Shown here: positions 7,040 through 11,326 of the stretch, one piece after another
Layout: the number at the start of each line of letters is the position of its first letter
Position numbering within the stretch: the first letter of the stretch is position 1
Assembly: GCA_008932955.1 (NCBI GenBank)
Contig: WBXE01000066.1
Coordinates: forward strand, 1 to 11,326
Direction of reading: 5' to 3'
DNA length: 11,326 bases
Source of the DNA: Verrucomicrobiota bacterium
GTDB lineage: Bacteria; Verrucomicrobiota; Verrucomicrobiia; Verrucomicrobiales; Akkermansiaceae
Program-made: the position numbers and the translations under genes
The notes under the pieces: model-generated
What the model saw: only the letters and a program-made list of their open reading frames with translations
What the model was told of the DNA's origin: nothing
Databases searched by the model: none

Positions 7040-7975
7040 ATGACCCAGCGGTTTATTTTTCCTTTGCTATGCGGCGCGGCCGGCCTGCTTATGCTTGCCT
7101 GCAGTCCTTCCACCGATTTGCCACTCATGACGGCCAACAATCCCCAGGCGTCCGTGGAAGGTGAAGTGCTGTTTCAACAGGCCAAGCAAGCCGAGGCCTC
7201 GGGTCACACCAAACGCGCCATCAAGCGCTACGATCAGGCCGCCTCGGATTTCCCATTCGCTCCCTGCGCCCCGCAGGCCCGCTTCCGCCAGGCCCAGCTG
7301 CTCGAACAATCCGACCAAAGCCTCGAGGCCTTCGAAGCCTATCAAAAATTCCTGGTCCGCTTTCAAGCCAGCAACCTCTACTCCGCCGCGCTCACCAGCC
7401 AAGCCAAAATCGCCCACGCCGCCGCTGACGGCAGCATCAAAAAGAACTTCCTCGGCCTCCACTCCAGACTCGCCACCGAAAAAATCGCCGAGATGCTCGG
7501 CCAAGTGCGCGACAACGCCCCCAAAACCCCCACCGCCGCCCGCGCGCAATTTACCATCGGCCAGATCTATCAAGACGAGCACGACGTCGCCAAATCCATC
7601 GCGGCCTATCGCCAACTCGTGCGCGACCAACCCGACTGCAGCGAGGCCCCTGAGGCACTCTTTCGCGTCGGCGTGGTGCTCACCGAAGACGCCAACCGAG
7701 GCAACCGCAATCAAGCCACCCTGGATTTGGCACGTGAAGCGTACAACGATTACCTGACGCAGTACCCCAGCCATCACCGCAGCGCCGAAGCCCGCCAACT
7801 CCTCGCCAACCTAGGCTCCCGCGAACTCCAAGGCTCCTTCAATATTGCCGAATACTACTACAAAATCCACCAGTTCAAATCCGCCAAAGTCTATTATCGC
7901 GATGTCTTGAAACGCGCCCCCTCCGGCCACCTCCATGAGGCTTCACGCGCCCGCCTCAAAGAGCTCGGCGAGTGA
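7040..7975 (+). CDS. BamD-like outer-membrane assembly lipoprotein (TPR protein)
   Basis: A 311-residue tetratricopeptide lipoprotein. From ATG 7040 the protein opens with a lipoprotein signal peptide ending LLMLAC, Cys21 being the acylated residue; the -3 Met is slightly off the usual lipobox. TPR-like helices follow: FQQAKQAEASGHTKRAIKRY, a pair around QARFRQAQLLEQSDQSLEAF, QFTIGQIYQDEHDVAKSIAAY, and a final FNIAEYYYKIHQFKSAKVYY, which is characteristic of BamD/YfiO. BamD is a periplasm-facing part of the BAM machine that inserts beta-barrel proteins into the outer membrane. It is longer than the roughly 245-residue proteobacterial BamD, mainly through an extra central segment. An in-frame ATG at 7028 would add four residues (MLCG); both starts lack a Shine-Dalgarno motif, and 7040 gives the better n-region. 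A CpoB-like TPR role is the alternative. Confidence 0.8.
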   Translation: MTQRFIFPLLCGAAGLLMLACSPSTDLPLMTANNPQASVEGEVLFQQAKQAEASGHTKRAIKRYDQAASDFPFAPCAPQARFRQAQLLEQSDQSLEAFEAYQKFLVRFQASNLYSAALTSQAKIAHAAADGSIKKNFLGLHSRLATEKIAEMLGQVRDNAPKTPTAARAQFTIGQIYQDEHDVAKSIAAYRQLVRDQPDCSEAPEALFRVGVVLTEDANRGNRNQATLDLAREAYNDYLTQYPSHHRSAEARQLLANLGSRELQGSFNIAEYYYKIHQFKSAKVYYRDVLKRAPSGHLHEASRARLKELGE

Positions 7976-8043
7976 TGCCGCCGCTTCACTCCCCCCGCGC
8001 ATGAAGCCGAGCTCCGAGGTTGAAATCTGCATTTCGAGCATGA

Positions 8044-8054
8044 AACCACGGATT
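8044..8054. repeat. Dispersed repeat, short copy in the BamD-LptE spacer
   Basis: AACCACGGATT is the reverse complement of the AATC-GTGG-TT core seen in the longer copies of this repeat. It lies in the 391-bp spacer 7976-8366 between the BamD-like and LptE-like genes. That spacer has no credible gene; it holds several repeat copies and a weak terminator-like element. Confidence 0.4.
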
Positions 8055-8083
8055 GGGATTCTCTCACCATTTAACCTGAAAAG

Positions 8084-8112
8084 GGCGATGGAAGGGGTTG
8101 CCGCGCTTTTTT
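8084..8112 (+). terminator. Weak intrinsic terminator candidate after the BamD-like gene
   Basis: GGCGA (8084-8088) can pair with TTGCC (8098-8102), one pair being G-U, around a 9-nt loop; four bases later comes T6 (8107-8112). The stem is short and the U-run is offset, so this is only a candidate. Confidence 0.25.
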
Positions 8113-8243
8113 AACCACTGATTTCACGGATAGAAGAGGATTACATGAAAAAGATGACCACAATCTATCAAATATTCAGATTGTTCCAAATGGTGAATTC
8201 CATAAAATTCATAAGTCTTTCTTTATCCGTGAAATCGGTGGTT
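8113..8243. repeat. MITE-like 131-bp segment bounded by inverted copies of the dispersed repeat
   Basis: AACCACTGATTTCACGGATA (8113-8132) and TATCCGTGAAATCGGTGGTT (8224-8243) are inverted copies, 19 of 20 bases matching, around 91 bp of AT-rich DNA. Weaker similarity continues inward (AGAAGAGGATTACATGA against the reverse complement AAGAAAGACTTATGAA). No clear target-site duplication flanks the pair. An open frame runs from here into the LptE gene but is repeat DNA rather than coding sequence. Confidence 0.65.
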
Positions 8244-8299
8244 CCTATTTTTCTTTCCAGGTTTGCAGTACCGCAGAAGTCCCGGATGACCCCTAATTT

Positions 8300-8328
8300 A
8301 ATCCGTAAAATCCGTGTAATCTGTGGTT
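8300..8328. repeat. Dispersed repeat copy with three tandem 9-mers
   Basis: Three imperfect 9-nt units stand head to tail: AATCCGTAA (8300-8308), AATCCGTGT (8309-8317) and AATCTGTGG (8318-8326), then TT. The last 15 bases are identical to 5417-5431. The copy ends 38 bp before the LptE ATG, so the promoter of that gene must lie within or next to the repeat. Confidence 0.65.
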
Positions 8329-8366
8329 CATCTATCATCGAGTTTTGTCAAACTTCGGTTTTCGGG

Positions 8367-8864
8367 ATGAAGTTGCTGCTGCCACTGTTGCTGCTCACCT
8401 CTTGCGCCGGCTACCACCTCGGCAGCACCAAGCCCGCGGCCCTCACCCGCATCAAGTCCATTGCCCTGCCGATGTTCACCAACGATACCCTGCACCCCAA
8501 GGCCGAAGTCCTCGCCACCTCCGCCGTCTCCAGCGTCTTGAGCCAAGATGGCACCTTTCACCTCGCCACCCGTGAGCACGCCGACGCCATCCTCAGCGGA
8601 CGCATTAAAAACATCAGCTACTCCTCCATCCGCGGCTCGCGCCTCGACACCGTCCACCCTGAGGAACTCACCAATACCGTCACTCTCGCGTGGTCCCTCA
8701 CCGACGCCAAAAATCCTCGCCACATCCTCATCACCGGCGAGTCCTCGGGCACCAGTCAGCTCTTCGTCGATCCCGATCTCCAAACCGCACGCAATAACGC
8801 CTTGCCCGACGCCCTCGAACGCGCCGCCGAGGCCCTCGTCTCGCGCCTAGCCAACGGCTTCTGA
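8367..8864 (+). CDS. LptE-like LPS-assembly lipoprotein
   Basis: A 165-residue outer-membrane lipoprotein. The start at ATG 8367 gives MKLLLPLLLLTSC, a compact lipoprotein signal peptide with lipobox LTSC (acylated Cys13), followed by AGYHLG, the 'CxGYxLG' opening typical of LptE proteins. The rest (IKSIALPMFTNDTLHPKAEV..., ADAILSGRIKNISY...) fits the LptE fold of two helices on a beta sheet. LptE plugs and supports the LptD barrel, which inserts lipopolysaccharide into the outer leaflet. The same frame stays open 74 codons upstream to ATG 8145, but that stretch is dispersed repeat sequence and would bury the signal peptide, so the longer start is rejected. No Shine-Dalgarno motif is visible. 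With the upstream BamD-like gene it forms an outer-membrane biogenesis neighbourhood. Confidence 0.82.
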   Translation: MKLLLPLLLLTSCAGYHLGSTKPAALTRIKSIALPMFTNDTLHPKAEVLATSAVSSVLSQDGTFHLATREHADAILSGRIKNISYSSIRGSRLDTVHPEELTNTVTLAWSLTDAKNPRHILITGESSGTSQLFVDPDLQTARNNALPDALERAAEALVSRLANGF

Positions 8865-8886
8865 TCCCCCAGCCCCGCGAATCGGC

Positions 8887-8915
8887 TTGACATCATACCT
8901 GCCGCCCGGTATTTC
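8887..8915 (+). promoter_or_regulatory. Promoter of the TetR gene
   Basis: A perfect TTGACA (8887-8892) is followed after 17 bp by TATTTC (8910-8915), which keeps only the TAT of the -10 consensus. The predicted transcription start falls at about 8921-8922, on the GTG start codon, so the mRNA may be leaderless like that of the M6 protease. No Shine-Dalgarno motif is present. Confidence 0.5.
8895..8912. promoter_or_regulatory. Probable TetR autoregulatory operator
   Basis: ATACCTGCCGCCCGGTAT has perfect 5-bp inverted ends ATACC/GGTAT around an 8-bp centre. It fills the spacer between the -35 and -10 of the regulator's own promoter and overlaps the -10. TetR dimers commonly repress from such a position. 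The assignment rests on position and symmetry only. Confidence 0.5.
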
Positions 8916-8921
8916 TCCCGC

Positions 8922-9527
8922 GTGAACCAGCGCAAAAAACAACCCCTACTCACCCGGGCGGCACTTTTGGACGCCGCCGGCGAGGAGTTTTCCAACTTAG
9001 GCTATGCGGGAACGGGGCTCGGCAGCGTGGTTACCCGCGCGGGACTGACCAAAGGGGCGTTGTTCCATCATTTTCCCGACAAGCGAGGTTTGGCGCAAGC
9101 CTGGATAGACGAGCGCCTCGCCCAAGCCATTGCCGGTCTGTGGCTCAGTCCGTTGGAGCAAGCCGACTCGCTGGATACCCTGAGGCAATTGTGTCGGCAG
9201 CGTTTCAGCGAACTGGCCCCCGGCGACCCCACCGTCGCGCTCAGCGCGCTGGCTGCAGCGAGCGGGACCCCCGACCATCCGTTAAGCGCGGGTTTGGAGC
9301 GGATTTTCACGGCCTGGCGTGCGGCAGTGGCCGACCTCTTGGAACGCGGCAAGAGCGCTGGCCAGATTCACCGCTCGATCAAACCGGCGGCCGAGGCGGC
9401 CTTTTTCGTAGCCCTCATCGCCGGAGTCAGTATCACCGCCAATGCGCCACGCAGCGCGGAAACCCGCCGCGCTTGCCTTAACTCGCTGGAAGACTACCTC
9501 GAGACCCTGCGCTGCCAACCCGCCTGA
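8922..9527 (+). CDS. TetR/AcrR-family transcriptional regulator
   Basis: A 201-residue one-component regulator. The N-terminal DNA-binding domain covers residues 10-56: LTRAALLDAAGEEFSNLGYA, then the helix-turn-helix GSVVTRAGLTKGALFHHFPD (34-53), with the family's hallmark 'GLTKGALFHHFPDKRGL'. The remaining helices form the ligand-binding and dimerisation domain, whose ligand cannot be read from sequence. The start is GTG 8922, which gives a normal N-terminus (MNQRKKQ) and sits directly at the predicted transcription start. An inverted repeat in the promoter suggests autorepression. No efflux pump or enzyme gene lies beside it in the usual divergent position; the next gene downstream is a DUF1287 protein 152 bp away, so its regulon is unknown. 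Confidence 0.92.
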   Translation: MNQRKKQPLLTRAALLDAAGEEFSNLGYAGTGLGSVVTRAGLTKGALFHHFPDKRGLAQAWIDERLAQAIAGLWLSPLEQADSLDTLRQLCRQRFSELAPGDPTVALSALAAASGTPDHPLSAGLERIFTAWRAAVADLLERGKSAGQIHRSIKPAAEAAFFVALIAGVSITANAPRSAETRRACLNSLEDYLETLRCQPA

Positions 9528-9580
9528 AGCAGCCTGCGCGGGTGCGCGGGATGCCCAGCTTGCGCCCCACCGACATCCTG

Positions 9581-9616
9581 CGAAAAAATGTTTTTTCGGA
9601 GGTTTGGTGCTATGCT
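9581..9616 (+). promoter_or_regulatory. AT-rich palindrome and extended -10 upstream of the DUF1287 gene
   Basis: CGAAAAAA (9581-9588) and TTTTTTCG (9591-9598) form a perfect inverted repeat with a 2-nt centre. Ten bases further is TGCTATGCT (9608-9616), an extended -10 (TGn plus TATGCT, four of six matches). This may be a promoter for the DUF1287 gene with the palindrome as an UP-element or regulator site, or the palindrome may act as a weak terminator for the TetR gene. A leader of about 57 nt to ATG 9680 would follow. Confidence 0.35.
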
Positions 9617-9679
9617 GTGGCTAAAGCGGGCGGGGTATGCGACAATTGCCGCGCACCGCTCGCTTCACCCTCCACCTTC

Positions 9680-10441
9680 ATGGCGCAAAAACGTTCCGAC
9701 CTCTACCGCACGCTCGAATACATCGGGCCCCGGCCGCACAAGCCCAAGCGCCAGAATTTCTTTGGTGGCTGGGTTATTTTGGTGATTGCCGCAGCCATTA
9801 CGTTCTGGTTTGGACGCCCACTGCTGCCATTCCTGCGGGCAGCCCAGAATGGCACGTCGCTGGAACAAACCCATCTGCTCATCAGCTCGCTGGAACGCTC
9901 CAGCAGCTTTGGCGAACGCTTGGCCGCCGCCGCGCTCGCCCACTCGCTCAAACCCACCGCCTACGAATCCGCCTACTACACCCTCCCCTATCCGAATGGC
10001 GACGTGCCTTCCGGCAAGGGCAAAGCGGAGGATGTGATCATTCGCTGCTATCGCCAGCTCGGCATCGACCTGCAAGTGGAAGTCCACGAGGACATGCAAA
10101 AAAACTTCAAGCGCTATCCGCAGATTTTTCCCGGCGTCACCGCCCCGGACAAAAATATGGATCATCGCCGCACCTTCAACCTGCAATGCTTTTTCAGCCG
10201 CAAGGGCACCGAACTGACGCGCAGCCGCAATGCCGCTGATTATCAGCCCGGCGATATCGTCGTCTGGGCGCTGGTGGGCAATCACTCGGCCGAGGCCCAC
10301 ATCGGCATCGTCGTCCCAGGCCCGGATGGCAACACTGCCCAGCCGTGGGTCGTCCATCACCTCGACACCAACGTCAAATGGGAGAACGCGCTGTTTGACT
10401 ATCAAATTTTGGGGCACTACCGCTACCCGGCCAAGGGCTGA
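9680..10441 (+). CDS. Membrane-anchored DUF1287 family protein
   Basis: A 253-residue protein with one N-terminal transmembrane helix at about 28-46 (FGGWVILVIAAAITFWFG) and an outward-facing DUF1287 domain of unknown function at about 75-250. Family signatures: YESAYYTLPYPNGDVPSGKG, EDVIIRCYRQLGIDLQVEVH, EDMQKNF, DKNMDHRRTFNLQCFF, QPGDIVVWAL, AHIGIVV, VVHHLDT and a terminal LGHYRYP. As I recall the family, the motif after GDVP reads G-V-C-T-D-V, with an invariant Cys two residues before the Asp; here that position is Ala116 (GKAEDV), while Cys123 (IIRCYR) is nearby. Catalysis may thus be lost or shifted. ATG 9680 is chosen because the in-frame extension to 9542 covers promoter-like DNA and shows no family similarity. 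No Shine-Dalgarno motif is visible. Confidence 0.82.
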   Translation: MAQKRSDLYRTLEYIGPRPHKPKRQNFFGGWVILVIAAAITFWFGRPLLPFLRAAQNGTSLEQTHLLISSLERSSSFGERLAAAALAHSLKPTAYESAYYTLPYPNGDVPSGKGKAEDVIIRCYRQLGIDLQVEVHEDMQKNFKRYPQIFPGVTAPDKNMDHRRTFNLQCFFSRKGTELTRSRNAADYQPGDIVVWALVGNHSAEAHIGIVVPGPDGNTAQPWVVHHLDTNVKWENALFDYQILGHYRYPAKG

Positions 10442-10447
10442 GGCGGC

Positions 10448-10458
10448 AATCTGTGGTT
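10448..10458. repeat. Dispersed repeat, short copy after the DUF1287 gene
   Basis: AATCTGTGGTT matches the core of the copies at 5421-5431 and 8318-8328 exactly and is followed by GAAAAA. It lies 7 bp after the DUF1287 stop codon, in the gap before the VapC remnant; nothing else is visible in that gap. Confidence 0.4.
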
Positions 10459-10509
10459 GAAAAACGTCGCTACAACTCTTTCCATTTTCCTTGCTAGGTT
10501 TAACCCTTT

Positions 10510-10692
10510 TCAAACCTTGCGGGAGGCGACACTGCCGACGTGTGGGTAATTCAGAATCTTCGAGTCGGAGGTGAGCACCTTGAGACCGTGCAGGCGCGCG
10601 GTGACGACCACGATTTGGTCACCCGGATCCTTGTGGCCCCATGCAGATAGGCGCGTGGCGTCGATGGCAATTTCGGGGCTGATCTCCAAGAC
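10510..10692 (-). pseudogene. 5'-truncated VapC-type PIN-domain toxin remnant
   Basis: On the minus strand a frame ending in TGA (10510-10512) reads VLEISPEIAIDATRLSAWGH, then KDPGDQIVVVTARLHGLKVL, then TSDSKILNYPHVGSVASRKV. This is the C-terminal half of a PIN domain, with the usual 'hrDPaDrliaAtAr.hglpLlTaDrkI' pattern and the third and fourth acidic residues. VapC toxins are RNases that cleave tRNA or rRNA and are held in check by VapB. The N-terminal half, with the first metal-binding Asp and the Glu, is missing. Upstream the frame degenerates into unrelated residues and meets a stop at about 10733-10735, and no start codon with a plausible N-terminus exists. No VapB antitoxin gene is visible. 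The remnant lies just before the MoxR gene on the opposite strand, so a deletion or insertion probably removed the rest. Confidence 0.75.
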
Positions 10693-10759
10693 CCTTTGTC
10701 TGCGCGCTTTGGCGGTTGCACTGCGCGGATCTCATGTCAGACTGGCAGCAGCCACCCCG

Positions 10760-11326
10760 ATGACCACCGAGACCTTGCAACAAGACATCGCCGCCACCAG
10801 CGGCTGGATTCAGGATGTGAAAGCCGAAATGGGCCGCGTGCTCGTCGGCCAAGCCGAGCTGGTGGACCGCCTGCTCATCGGGCTGCTGTGCAATGGCCAC
10901 ATTCTGCTGGAAGGGGTGCCTGGCCTAGCCAAAACCCTCGCCGTCAAGGCGCTTTCCGGGTCGCTGGACGCCAGTTTTGCGCGTTTCCAATTCACCCCGG
11001 ACCTGTTGCCCGCCGACTTGGTGGGGACCATGGTCTATCATCCGCAGGGCACCCGATTCGAGCCCAAACTCGGGCCGATTTTCAACAACCTGATTCTCGC
11101 CGACGAAATCAACCGCGCCCCGGCCAAAGTCCAGAGCGCCTTGTTAGAGGCGATGCAAGAGCGCCAGGTGACCCTCGGCGACCGCTCGTATCCTCTGCCC
11201 CAACCGTTTCTGGTGCTTGCCACCCAGAACCCGATCGACCAGGAAGGCACCTATCAACTCCCGGAAGCCCAGCTCGACCGCTTCCTGCTCAAAGTGAGCG
11301 TCGGCTACCCGAGCAAGGATGAGGAA
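10760..11326 (+). CDS. MoxR-family AAA+ ATPase (3' end outside window)
   Basis: The first 189 residues of a MoxR-type AAA+ ATPase; the frame is open to the window edge. Seen in order: VGQAELVDRLLIGLLCNGHI (29-48), Walker A GVPGLAKT (52-59), the MoxR signature FQFTPDLLPADLVG (76-89), Walker B LILADEINRAP (111-121), SALLEAMQERQVTLG (126-140), sensor-1 ATQNP (154-158), EGTYQLPEAQLDRF (162-175) and the start of the following helix region. MoxR ATPases act as chaperones, often encoded next to DUF58 and von Willebrand A domain proteins and linked to envelope or metal-cofactor maturation; the partner genes would lie beyond the window. ATG 10760 gives a normal N-terminus (MTTETLQQDIAATSGW). No Shine-Dalgarno motif precedes it, and its upstream region adjoins the VapC relic. 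Confidence 0.93.
   Translation, partial: MTTETLQQDIAATSGWIQDVKAEMGRVLVGQAELVDRLLIGLLCNGHILLEGVPGLAKTLAVKALSGSLDASFARFQFTPDLLPADLVGTMVYHPQGTRFEPKLGPIFNNLILADEINRAPAKVQSALLEAMQERQVTLGDRSYPLPQPFLVLATQNPIDQEGTYQLPEAQLDRFLLKVSVGYPSKDEE

Noticed and set aside
7067..7798. 243-codon minus-strand frame opposite the BamD-like gene
   Set aside because: Gly/Val-rich antisense shadow; the plus frame has a lipobox and TPR helices.
8300..8328. CRISPR array or regulator-binding direct repeats, suggested by tandem 9-mers
   Set aside because: Units are contiguous with no spacers, only three occur, and the same sequence recurs in unrelated gaps, so a dispersed repeat explains it better.
8145..8366. Longer start for the LptE-like gene, adding 74 residues
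   Set aside because: The extension is dispersed repeat DNA and would place the lipoprotein signal peptide inside the protein.
9542..9679. Longer start for the DUF1287 gene
   Set aside because: The added 46 residues cover the palindrome and promoter-like region, show no family similarity and would precede an otherwise normal N-terminus and membrane helix.
9665..10513. 282-codon minus-strand frame opposite the DUF1287 gene
   Set aside because: Antisense shadow; the plus strand contains the DUF1287 signatures.
10696..11322. 208-codon plus-strand frame overlapping the MoxR gene
   Set aside because: Out-of-frame shadow; the MoxR frame from 10760 carries Walker A, Walker B and sensor motifs through to the window end.

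Overview
This is a high-GC bacterial chromosome fragment that most resembles the Verrucomicrobia, or a relative in the Planctomycetes/Verrucomicrobia group. The pointers are: a large secreted M6 protease whose C-terminal module is of a kind I associate with verrucomicrobial exoproteins; outer-membrane biogenesis lipoproteins (BamD-like and LptE-like), which mean a diderm envelope; almost no Shine-Dalgarno sequences; and dispersed intergenic repeats of the 'AATCYGTGG' type. The assignment is inference; no rRNA or other marker gene lies in the window.

Layout, left to right. Bases 2-154 are the 3' end of an unrecognised gene. A strong -35/-10 pair (126-155) overlaps its end and lies so close to the next ATG that a leaderless mRNA is implied. 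Bases 163-4392 encode a 1409-residue secreted M6 metalloprotease with Ig-like, choice-of-anchor-D and P/Homo-B-type accessory domains. It converges on a minus-strand PP2C phosphatase (4488-5318), and the 95-bp gap is filled by a long REP-like hairpin that probably terminates both genes. Upstream of the phosphatase on the same strand is a 138-residue minimal protein-kinase-like protein (5433-5849), so the two may form a kinase/phosphatase signalling pair. A repeat-bearing gap follows, then a membrane-anchored animal-type glutaminyl cyclase (M28 fold, minus strand, 5994-6956).

From 6957 onward the intact genes are on the plus strand: a BamD-like lipoprotein (7040-7975), a 391-bp spacer full of dispersed repeats, an LptE-like lipoprotein (8367-8864), a TetR regulator with a probable autoregulatory operator in its promoter (8895-8912), a membrane-anchored DUF1287 protein lacking the expected cysteine (9680-10441), and the N-terminal 189 residues of a MoxR AAA+ ATPase (10760 to the window end). 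Between the last two, on the minus strand, is the 5'-truncated remnant of a VapC-type PIN-domain toxin (10510-10692).

Together the genes suggest envelope assembly (BamD, LptE, possibly MoxR), an extracytoplasmic protein-processing and degradation set (M6 protease, glutaminyl cyclase, DUF1287), and a small phospho-signalling pair. I see no phage, CRISPR, tRNA or rRNA features. The most noteworthy items are the minimal kinase beside the PP2C phosphatase, the two leaderless-type promoters, the 9-nt-periodic dispersed repeat (one copy of which forms the kinase gene's stop codon), and the VapC relic.
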